Made by a program: the position numbers and the translations under genes. The notes under the pieces were generated by a model. It was given only the letters and a program-made list of their open reading frames with translations, searched no databases and was not told the DNA's origin. From assembly GCA_905331475.1 (NCBI GenBank), contig CAJNYU010002679.1, forward strand, positions 288,221 through 352,220: DNA of 64,000 nucleotides, given 5' to 3'. This DNA comes from Rotaria socialis (taxonomy: Eukaryota; Rotifera; Eurotatoria; Philodinida; Philodinidae). Shown here piece by piece: positions 14,574 through 25,787 of the stretch (position 1 is its first letter; each line of letters begins with the position of its first letter).

Positions 14574-17500
14574 TTAACTAAGAATTTTCTGAGGTGAAAT
14601 CAATGTCAGTGAATCTCGTCGCTGCGACCGAAAAGATTTTCCTGGTAAAAGCCCATTGGGAGATCTTTTTTGTGAACGTCTTGTTAATATTGATTGAGAT
14701 TCATCTTCATATAAAGGTACAACAACAACAGGACTTATATTAGCTTGTTCAAATTTTATTTTCATGTCTCGTGTTACTTGATGCATTGAACGTGGACGTA
14801 GATCAATTGTTGGCCGTTGACTTTTTTGACCATAGGCAAATGTTGCTTTCGATGATCGAAGACGATTATTATTAATATTACTGTTATTATTTAAGCTTGT
14901 GATAATTGCATTAGCATTAATGACATCAGCTGTACTACGACAATTACTTGCTGAACATGTTGTACAACCATGTTTACAACGATGTTGATCACGTACATTC
15001 GATCCACTTTGTAATGCTGGTTGTCTTGTTGGAGATGATTGAGGTGGAATTGATGAGACAATTCGTTTATAGAGATGATAATCTTGGCCGGATGCACAAT
15101 TTCCAAGACATGTGATACGTTTACATTCGTTACAACGTAACTCACGTCTTAATTCTTGTAAATCTCGTATATCTTTTTCATTTGGAGTATTTTTTGCTGA
15201 GAAATTTCCCGATAGATTTGCTGTACTCACATCTAAAGAAGTAGTTTTCATTAAACGATTATATGTTGTCAAATTCTGACGACGTCTTTGTTCCCATTTC
15301 ATTGTACTGGCTTGTAATCTAAATATAGAAAAATAGACACAATAATCAATTGAAACAAAAATAAAATTTATTTGGAATAGAATTAAATACGCAGAGAAAA
15401 TATCTTTATTTTACCTTGCTAATTTGATGCATTTTTCGAAAACACCTTTGCTATTTGTGCCTGGTTCAAATTTTGTTTTAACTTCTCGGTAAAATTCTTT
15501 TAAATTCCATTCACTATTATTTCCGCTGTTTCCTTGTAATTGTGATTGAAGCGCTATAGCTTGATCGTATTCTTCGCTAAATGGACTTTTATAATCATAT
15601 ACAGGCGATGCACGATCTGATGGCAAATGAAATGAATATTGTTCGACTTCTTTCTGGCGTTGACTCAGTGCTTCAGTTTCTTGGTCGACAATACGTCGTT
15701 CGATTTCTTTAGGATCTTCACGTGGAGTTTTTCGAGTAGGTGAACTAACTGTAGCTTCGATGCGTCCACTTTTAACATCGCGATACCATGTACCGTGAGT
15801 GACTATTATTTGAGGATTATTATTCTAATAGAGAAAATCGAAAAAGAAATGAAATGATAAAAGAACGATTTTGTTTGGCTCTTTTTTGTAAATAATTTTT
15901 TTACTTTATTTTCTTCTTGATCACTTTCAATTGTTTCATTTAATTGCTGTTTGTCTCTGGCTGTTGTTTCCATAGTTAACGTACCATTCGATAGATCAAG
16001 AAAACTGTCACGACTAGTATTAAGTTGTTCTGTCATTGTGTCGTTTGCATCCGAGCATAATTGATGAACAAAATGATTATCACTTTTAAATATGGACGGT
16101 TTAAGTCCATCGGTTAGATTAAGAAATGCTGGGTTATTTAAATTATCAAAATTGCCTGAGGAGTCAATATAACGTGGTGCACGTAATGGTGCTGGTGGAG
16201 GCGGAGGAGGTGGAGGTCGAATAGGTAAAGCAGATTTTATTTTGCCAGTGTTTACTCGACGACGACGCTCTTCAATAGCAACCGGAGCTGTTGTAGGTCT
16301 ATTAGCTTCAATAAGAGTTGACATTGGTAGTTTAAGACGGTCAGGTGCTGATGTAGGTGGTCGGCTTTTATGATAGAACATAAATATAGTATATAGATGT
16401 ACGATCGATGATGATGATGATGATATTATTTGTTTTACCCTTTTACTGCTGCTTTTGCTGTTCCTGGTCGTTGAGTATTGGTCGGTAGATTAGGATGCCA
16501 ACGAGATGAAAAAATTTCGCCATTCTCAGTTGGTATTGATTTTGTATCATCACGGTTGAGTCCTTTTGCTAACTATAAGAAATATGCTTAATATTGAAGT
16601 CTAGTATGTTTTGTTTTTACTTTGCGATTCCAAATGTTTAAGAACATTAGCTAAATACGCATAAGATGCTTTTTGCAGTTCTCATTCTCTTTTTTTTTAA
16701 ATCCAGAAGAAACGTTTATTCGTACATCGAAAACAAAGTATGTTTGTTTTTAAAAACAAATGAATTTTACGTTCTAATCTTTACTTTTGTTTCTCTTTTT
16801 TTCTTTATTCAAAAAAAACATCAATCAGAAAAAAGTCATCAGTGCATAAGCGTTTATAGAGGCAAAGATTTTTCAATTTAAGAGTGCTTTTTCTTGTTCT
16901 TTAGCAAATATATCTCATATAATAAAGATTTTCATAGATTGATGAATTACTTTTCTTTTGTTTTTGTTTTCAAAAAAGTAAAATTTAATTGCAACTTACA
17001 GCTGTCATGTAATCTTTATTTTCTTTTGTTATACGTGAATTCTGTGGATTCCAACTAGTTGCTCGCTGAAGAAAAGAAAAAGAAAAAAACATAAATATAT
17101 ATATATATATATATATTCATTTATTTATATAGATGTGCATATATAATTGAAAATCGTAAGAAAGTCGAGCCTCTTAAAAAATAATTACACAAACACACAC
17201 CTTACAAAGTACGCCAACATCACCAGGATAATATGACCAGAACGAATCTGGCTGTGCTCGTACGCGCTGTCCCTGAACTTCAAGTGTATCATTGGGTAAA
17301 ACATTGACAGCGCAAATAAGACCTGGTTGTTGCATGCTAACATAAAAATGAGTTCGACTTGTGTGACCGTCGATCATCTTTTCTGTCTACTCTCGATCAC
17401 TAGCTATATGTATGGTAGCAAACATATTTCTACAAGAAATGAAGCTCGTTCTGCTAAACAAACAGAAGAACTTCTTTTGTTAATAGAAGAAAAAATCGAG

Positions 17501-18039
17501 ATGAAAAACGTTTATGTTCTCCTGTGATTGGACTTGCCATTTCTCCCTCTTTTTTACTCCTTCTTTTTTTCTTCACACGTGAAGATTTTGTTAAACTGCA
17601 CATCTGACCGCGTCGTTTTTGTAGGGGGTAGATATGTGCTTGCTAATAGAATAAAATTTTCATTTTTTTTAAAATCATACAGAGACATTAGAATGCAGAA
17701 AAAGAAAAAACAGAGGAAGAATAACAATTACATGCAACTATTTGCTGACACAATGAATTTTTCACTACTTACAATATTCAATATGGACATGCCATTGTTA
17801 TTGGTGTTGTTAAGAGATACTAATGATTGCATTGGAGTTAAAATAAGTAATGTAGATGAACGTACGTTACCAATCGTCGGCGTCGATGGTCGAGTTGTTG
17901 GTCGAGACATTTGTGCCAATTTTTCAGCATATTGATTGCTGCAAAGTAAAAAACTTCGCTCACCGCCATCAGATCGCATACGTTGGATTTCACTCATTTG
18001 ATTTTGACGAGTATTCTGAACTTTTTGAGCATACAGCAT
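14574..18039 (-). CDS. Uncharacterised multi-exon protein with two cysteine clusters
   Basis: I do not recognise the family. A chain of exons joins in frame on the minus strand. It starts at the first ATG (18039, MLYAQKVQNTRQNQMSEI) and runs through exons near 17380-17200 (QQPGLICAVNVLP, then FWSYYPGDVGVLCK), 17067-17000, 16575-16440, 16382-15905, 15825-15415 and 15316-14574. The middle is Pro-rich, with an eight-Pro run near 16200 and repeated RPTTAP/RPPTSAP-like motifs. The last exon carries two Cys clusters, CNECKRITCLGNC and CKHGCTTCSASNC, which could bind metal. No signal peptide or membrane segment is visible. The RP-T-AP motifs resemble those of some ciliary and microtubule proteins, but that is only an impression. 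An upstream exon beyond 18039 cannot be excluded, and the first exon-exon join (about 17770 to 17340) is the least certain. Confidence 0.7.
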
Positions 18040-21000
18040 AACAATCAATATGCTTTTTTCTTATCTTTACTCAGTTGTTATTTTTTGTCAGATATTCTTC
18101 GAATAAGTTCTTGTTTTATACTCTCTATATATCGAGTATTAGTATGAGGGAAAAAAAGAAAGAAATCGGCATAAATTGATCATGCAATTCTCTCTCTCCC
18201 TCTCTCTCTCTTTTCTAGTCTCTTTTGTGGCATTTTCTTTTTTGTTATATATCACAAATATTCCAATGACATTTACTAATGAAAGAAAATACTCCGATTT
18301 CTTTTTTTTGCTCTACGTCGTATTTATTTTGAATTCATCTAATACGATCACGTTCGTTTATTCATCTATAGTATTGTATCGATGATGTTAAAATACGATT
18401 AAAAACAACAATAGAAAAGAGAATAAGGCCGAGAAAAATATAATAATATCTGAGTGGATTTGATGCCGTCTTAACATTCATATATATAAATATTGAATAG
18501 ATATTGAAACACATTCTTAAATAATCATAATATCGGATAGAGTAAAGGCGGAGCTTGTTTGTTTTTTGTTTAGTCTATTTTTAGTGCGCTTCGAAGCACA
18601 ATATTATTGTAGTTCTTCGTGAATTTGTTTTCTTTTACTCACTAAAAGCAAAACTGCACGTTTTGTTTTGTGACCTCATGGTCTTAGCTATGGTAAATCG
18701 GACAACATTCGAGCGAACACGATCTTGTAGTAAAGAAATAGAATATGTGATATCTTTTTCAAAATATTTACTACTAAGCTGCTCCGTTCATTGGGAAAGA
18801 TCGTTTCAAAATGATGGTTTTCAAAATAGTTTATCTTTTTTTTCTAATCTGAAATAATAAAACGAAAAAATTAGACTCAATCTTCTCTATATTAATATGC
18901 GAAACAGGTATAAAACGCCTGATTACTTACAGATTATGAATCACTTACATAATTCAATGTTCAATTGATATTGCTTTTTCAAAAATCTGTTTATAGACAC
19001 AAATAGAATTCTCTTAGTCATCTACTTAACTATGACTTTACTCGAAATTTTCATTAATTGACAAGTTAAACAGATTGTTCATAATTCTTACAGATAGAAA
19101 GTAACTAATGCTATAAAAAATGAAAGCGATGGGAACAATAAGAATTTCGAATAAATATTAAAGCTCGTTACTCGATTTCCATTTTTTTCTTGAACTCGTT
19201 TTTTTACGCGACATTTTCATATGTTATCACCAATAATTCATGACTCCTTGATATTGAGAATGCAGTAGCAAAAAATACTCGTTCAAACGCTAATGGAACT
19301 ATTGAGATAGTAGATCTACTACCATCTTATTTCAAATCTTCCTCGCACCCTTTTCATTTTCAAGACCCGGGATGACAAAAATAACATCACCGGAAAGAGC
19401 TATTGACTAGTAAATGTTTCAACAGCTGTTTATGGGTTGTGAACCATAGATATGTTTAAAAATTCAATCGATATCCTTTTCTTCAAGAACAAGCTGATAA
19501 ATGTAGCAGAGTTCTCGTGGTTACGAGTTTATTATGACTAATGGAAAATTATTGGAAATTGTGATGCGCTATTCTTCTTAAATCAACATTGGAAAATGTG
19601 CATGCTTAACAACGTGTGAACTCCACAACAATATCAATTCTCGCAATAAAAAGCTTCGTAGTCTATTGCAATATCGGTCAGTCGTCTTTCATTGTACGTT
19701 CCTCGTGTAAAATCTTTTCTAACAAATAATTCTTCGTTTTCGTTCCTTCAGTTACGCTTGACAAGTCATCATAGCTGACTCGAAAATCATCATAAGGGGG
19801 AAATTAAAAAGTACTTTTTCGAACTCAGATAAAAAATGTTCAATTAAAAAAACTACACGCGCTTCAAGACTTTATCATTGTTTTTCTATCCTTTTTCTCA
19901 AACAAGACATCCGAACAATGAAATAAGAAAGAAATTCATCGTTGTCATTATTAAAGGTAACTATTGGGAACAACAGTGACATCCATCCATAAGGTAACTT
20001 TTTTTTCACAACCTGTGGATCTACCTGATTATCAATAAGAAGTCAAACATGTAAATAAGCGTTATATCGAAATAAGTCTCTTCGTACGTATGGATACGAA
20101 TGAACAAAGTTCGCTTAGTAATGAATTTTTACGATAACCGCCTTATGGTTATTTGAAAGTTCGATAATTTGGTTGGTAAAACGCTGATCCTCATTCCTAT
20201 CAACAACTAGAAAGGTGAAATTCAGAAAAATCTGCTATTGACAAGGTTGATAGCAATTTCCAATAGGACACCTAAACGTTTTAGTAACTTTGTAATGTTG
20301 CCAGTGTAGAGCGATCCTGCCATTTTATCTATTCTAGAAGAAATCAAGTTTGCGGGCTTCCCACCAGACTTCGTATTCGAATGAAACTTGGATACCATCT
20401 AATTTAGTGAGTCACTCATCATAGAAATCTTCAATAATAACTTTTTTTGTTATTCTATCTTGTTTTTATTTTTTGTTCGCATATGCGGACTCGTTCTGTT
20501 TGAAAAGCTTACTTTAACATGAAAATAGAATATTGTTTTTGACGAACTCTCTCTGTAGATAAATAGACTGTTTTCACTGTTGAACATTTACTAAAATAGA
20601 AAAAATCTTATGTTGCCTAGAAGTAATCCTATTGACATATTTTATACTTTATAAAAGTCAAAATTTTACTTAAACTCTTTCTATCTTTCTACTCGATAGT
20701 AAATAATTGTTGACATGATTGTTCTCCATTTTCATTTCATCAATCTGACATTAACACCGCGTTTCTTTTTCGCCATCAGATGCAATCTTATTGCCGAATC
20801 GAATCAGCCTTTGACTTAATCAATGAAAATAATCTCGACAGACTGTCATTCTGAATGAGCATGAATGACAAAGTCAAGTATCAGTCCTTGCATATCATAA
20901 TCAATTATCAAAGACACTTATTTGTCATCATATACGTATGGATATCGGTAGCAACCAATAATATCAAGGCGATGATATCTAGGGTATATATGACGAGGAA

Positions 21001-21072
21001 TACAACCTGCTCCTATTTATTCATAATATAAAATTGAGAAGCAATATTACAAATTTTTCTGTTCGGAAGTTT
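18040..21072. other. Intergenic, nothing recognised
   Basis: About 3 kb of AT-rich sequence with only short, composition-driven open frames and no strong repeats or RNA gene that I can support. A pyrimidine-rich (CT)n run lies near 18186-18215. Confidence 0.6.
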
Positions 21073-21711
21073 CTATTTTATAATCCATGGTTGAGTGACT
21101 TTGAGAAGTGGTTCACGTGTATATTCTCTTATTGGTATAACACTTCCATAACCACTATCATAAGATTTTTTCTTCTCATTTTCTTTTTCTTCGTCATCTT
21201 CCATATTATCATCGAAATCTGTATCTGGAAAATTTCCATCGAAACTTGAGATCGCTTCTATTTTAGTATCATCATCATTTTCTTTCATTGATACTTCATA
21301 GTTCGTATAATGATTTTGACATTGACAAAATGTTTTCATTAACCGATCTGATTTATTGTCATTACCATAGAGTGACGAATAAACTTGATTATGAGGTACG
21401 AATAATGAACGATTGAATATTTTATGAATAGAATCAATTGTTGAAAGAACACGATCAAATTCAGCTTGATCGTGATCTAATATTTGCTTTTGATATTTTA
21501 AATTTCTCCACGTTGTTACTGATGATGATGATGATTTTTCGAGATTTTCTGTTTCTCTCTGTTGTAAATAGAATTCTGTTCGGTAAGTAAAATTATGCGT
21601 TCTCGGGGTGCGAACAATGATTGATTTTGATTTATTTAAAATTGGTGATGACCGTTTTTCATAATATGCACTTCTACGACGAAAATATGTTGATGTTGAA
21701 AGAAGTTCCAT
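21073..21711 (-). CDS. Unknown protein, copy A of a duplicated pair
   Basis: A 212-residue frame of unknown function from the ATG at 21711. Its closest relative in the window is the 25856-26515 protein. Shared blocks are TYRTE.YLQ.RE, LKYQK.ILD..QAE.DRVLS..DSIH..FNRSL, NQVYSSLYG.DN.SDRLMKTF.QCQNH and a C-terminal SYDSGYGSV. The N-terminus is basic, the region near residues 140-175 is acidic, and no signal peptide or membrane segment is visible. DSGYGS fits the DSGxxS form of a beta-TrCP phosphodegron. A 20-base sequence about 150 bases upstream (21859-21878) is also conserved in the other copy and is followed in the transcribed direction by a good splice donor. A short upstream non-coding or coding exon is therefore possible. 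The gene lies 0.7 kb beyond the 3' end of the transglutaminase-like gene, on the same strand. Confidence 0.75.
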   Translation of the reverse strand: MELLSTSTYFRRRSAYYEKRSSPILNKSKSIIVRTPRTHNFTYRTEFYLQQRETENLEKSSSSSVTTWRNLKYQKQILDHDQAEFDRVLSTIDSIHKIFNRSLFVPHNQVYSSLYGNDNKSDRLMKTFCQCQNHYTNYEVSMKENDDDTKIEAISSFDGNFPDTDFDDNMEDDEEKENEKKKSYDSGYGSVIPIREYTREPLLKVTQPWIIK

Positions 21712-22441
21712 ATGTAAATAAAGAAGAAATAACGAATTAGTTGATATGAGAAGAGCTCATATGTAGGTTTTCTGTCTGTTTCGTTTCTTTTTTAGTGACG
21801 TTAAATGTACATGGGCTGCATGTATCTTTCGTTTCTTCTTACCTGTGAAATGACGATTGCGATTGATCGTTACACATGAGAACCCTCGTAAACTATTCTT
21901 GCTAATGATCGAGGAAGACAAGAGAGAGAGAGAGACAAGAAATACAAGGCCATTTATACATATGAGAGAAAATAATTTAAATTAAAAGTAATACAATTAA
22001 ATATTTAATTATCATCATATAGACTAAATTTTATTTTTCAATGTAAGAAGATTCTAGTCGAAATTTCAATAATTGACCAATAATGAATTAGAACCTTGTG
22101 AACATTTCATAAGCGAAAAACGTTCTATGAGCACATTGAAAAGTTAACATTTTGTTGAACGCTATGGCCGAAGTAAACGTTAAAAAGTGATCTCAACATA
22201 ATTATATTGTCGTGCAACAAAAAAAAAGCGAACCTTCGCCCTTGATTTGTTGTTACTTGTGAATTTATTTCTATTGGTTCATTGGTTTAAAAGAATTCGA
22301 TTCCTTTTTCTAAGAAGTTTTTATTCGAAAAAATAAAAATAAATTTCAAAACTAAATCTATAAAGAAAATGAATAAATAGAACGCAGAAATAAATAGGTC
22401 AAGTTAAAAGAAATTGTAAATATTCGTTTCTTTTCTTTTTA
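21712..22441. other. Intergenic between copy A and the transglutaminase-like gene
   Basis: About 730 AT-rich bases holding the conserved block at 21859-21879 and a short (GA)n run near 21922-21934. Nothing else is recognisable. It must contain the 3' UTR of the transglutaminase-like gene. Confidence 0.5.
21859..21879 (-). promoter_or_regulatory. Conserved upstream block of copy A (candidate first exon or promoter element)
   Basis: The minus-strand sequence CATGTGTAACGATCAATCGC recurs exactly at 26662-26681, at nearly the same distance (about 150 bases) upstream of the other copy's ATG. It contains an ATG, and the reading frame MCNDQS is the same in both. In this copy it leads into CAC AG|GTAAG, a good donor. 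It could be a 5' UTR exon, a conserved upstream ORF or a short coding exon. I could not make the frames join cleanly. Confidence 0.55.
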
Positions 22442-25400
22442 TCATTGATTATTATTATTATTAGATGCATAACGACGATCGCGGGTCGTATCTAAACTAT
22501 CAATTGATATTTTATCTTTATCTAATGATAGCGTTGAACCATGTGGCAACGATGAATTACTATCATTATTTCGAGATAGGTGACTTTGTTTTCTTTCAAA
22601 AGAAAGTTCAGATTCATCGTCATCATTTCCGGTCGATGATGAATCATATTTATGTCGTAAACTATCCGACGTTTTTGTGTCATGACTTTCTCCGTGAATG
22701 GTTGACAGGGATGATGCTGATGTTAATGGATATGGATCTTCATTAGTCGGTGATTTAGCTGGCTTAGCAGAAAGATTTAATTGAGATGTTGACTTCTTTT
22801 TTTCATTTTTTATTTCGAATTTTTCATCGGCTTTTACTGACGGTTGTGCAGTTGTTTTTAATAATGGTTCATTATATACAGGAATTGGTCCATCAACTAT
22901 TTCAAGCGGAATCGTTCGGGTTAATGAACATACATCGTCCGATATGAATGTGACATAAAGACGGCTAACTCCAACACGAGTAGGAGTAAGTTTAACATGA
23001 AATGTTGCTGATTCTTTGGGTGCAAATGCTCGACTAGAAGGACAAACAATCGAATATGAGTTTTATAGCCTTGAATTTAGAAAAGAAAACGCCTCGAGTA
23101 TTTGCTTTATAAAAATTTAGTATGCAAAAATATGCTCCGATAAAATTTTGAAAGAGATGCACTAGTTATAAAAAAGCTTACTTAACAGGAATTATTTGAT
23201 TAATACCCAAACCATCAATATGAATACGTCCATTATTTATTCGACGTTGAAGCGTATTGGCTATTTGTATTTCAAGTAATGCTGGTTTACCTGCTTCAAT
23301 AACATCTTCATTTAGAATCTGATTAAAAACAGACAAGCACAAAAACATTCTACCATAGATTAATAGAACCTGCTAAACTTACTAATTTAACAAGATCATC
23401 TTTATTAAAAACAATGCTATCATCACGTGCAAATATTTGTGAAGTCTCTTTGATTTGTGAATGTATATAATATTTGACAATGATATTTTCTGCTTTACCA
23501 TAAGCCATATATTGTTCTGGTCTGATTTTCAATGGAATGTTTTCATCTAAAATAATGTTGATGAAATAAAAATTTCAACTGAAAAGCTAGTTTTACTTTT
23601 TCCAGCTCCAAGATTTGATAGTTGAATTGGTTGATCGTAGCAAGAAATTAATTTTTGATAACTACTACTTATTATGCATAGCGATAACGCTGTTGCTATT
23701 GTACGTGTTTCATTGGATTTATTAGTTGCATGCAATTGTAGTGTTAAATTATCTCCAAACTAAAAAATTTCCATGAAAATTTCTTTAGAAAAAAAATTAA
23801 ATTTTACTTTCATATCGTCGGATAGTTTTAATTCAAAGTCTACATCATTGTTCGGTCGTTTTACGAAATTGCCATTTCTATCGGATGATTTCATCAGATT
23901 TTTATAGTTTTCTGTTATGTCTTCTATTTCGAATTCGTTAGTTAATGATCGTGTAATTATTTTACTGCCGACTATATTTTCTTGTACATCTAATTGAATA
24001 AAGAGAGAATAGGAAATTTTAAAAAAATGTAGAAAATCTAACCTAACAATTCCATATTTCCGTCTGGATAGACATTCCAATGTGCTTTATTTCCGTTAAT
24101 AGTTGAATGAACAAATGGTGAATCCCATCGAAAACCTAATTCACTATTTTTTAAAAATGATACTGAACATGGGCCAGTTCGTCGAATACCTTGAAAGAAT
24201 TCGTATAGGTGGAATCGAAAAAGAACCTCTCAATCGTACCGTCACACATTAACACTGGTGTTGAATCAATAATTTGCCAATCGTGTTCACCATTAGATAA
24301 ATCGTCGCGACGCATCCAACATTCATTCCATACATGTGAAGCACTAAAAGTAGGCATAATGTTTTTCTTTAATGTGTTCAAATCGCATATTTAGAAGAAG
24401 AAAAAAGTTTTCCTCACCAGATTAAATCGGAATTAAGTTGTTTTAATGGCCGTTGTTTTATGTCCCAATGAATATCATAATTTTCGGTTCCATCAGTTTG
24501 ACAAGCTGCATTATAAATCGTAACAATACGACATGGAATACCCAGTGCTCGACTCAAACTACAAAGAATAGCTGCATGTTGCCAATTAGTTCCATTGCCA
24601 CCTTGTACTGGTCGACCGTTGGATAAAACATATTGTTTTAATATACCTGTACTACTTGTATATCCATGGTTTTCCGACGAAAAAGTATTCCTATCAGATG
24701 ACGATGGAAATATTCCATTGTTGGTGCCAGGATTCGAGCAAATTTTCGATGAAATAATACGAAGTATAATCGAAGGATCGATTCGATTTTGTGGTGGTAA
24801 TTGTGCTTTGTCAAGAAGTGTTAGTGCAGCTAGCAATGCTGATCTTTCGAATTGACCAAAGTACCATGGCACTGCACGAGGTTTATCCGTTGAACCAAGA
24901 TAAATTTGTCCGTGTTCATTCATCACATATTCATCGATTTGTTCCGATGATGATAAAGCACATGCATCGTCTTTGTTCCATGGATTAAAAAGAAGATAAA
25001 TATCAACTTCGAACAGAAATAGTGCAAAATCTGGTTTGTTTAGTACATCTTTTTCGTCTTTCTTTATAGGACGAACTTCAAGTAATAACTATAAATGGCA
25101 AAAAGATAAAACTCATTCAAAACCTTTTATTTCTAGAAATAAACTTACAGAATATTTTCCAATAATAGCATCAGAAGGAGAATTAATTTCAAGAGAAATA
25201 CGATTATTTTTCTCTTGAGTTTCATTATTTCCTAGAGAAAGACTTTTAACTGACCAGCCATTTAAATTTTCTGTTCCGTCAACTAAAAGTCTTATTTGTG
25301 TATGTTTTGATATCATAGATCGAGAACCTGTCGAACAAAAAATTCATTGGAAGATATTATTTCTCTAATTTTCTATACCTGTCGTTAAACGAACATATAA

Positions 25401-25752
25401 TTGATGTTGTTTAACATCATAATCTCTATTGAATGTCACCGTAAATGAAAATTTTTGTCCTCGTCGTAATACCAAACCTGGAATATCATAATGTTTTGTA
25501 GAATGTTCTTCCATATTCTTCTTTGTATGAAAATCAACATCTGTAGGAATTAATCTGGTCGCTAGAAGTACAATTTAAAAAGCAAAATAAATAAAAATCG
25601 ATTATCACTTGTTCATATATTTAAATGTTTTCTTTTTAGCTATTCAACTACGCAAATAAACATACGATTGAGATTCAAGCGATGAAAAAAGATAATGATT
25701 AAGTATGTTAGTAATTTCAGTTAAGTTTAGCGTGTAATAATATTGCATCATA

Positions 25753-25787
<35 letters not shown>

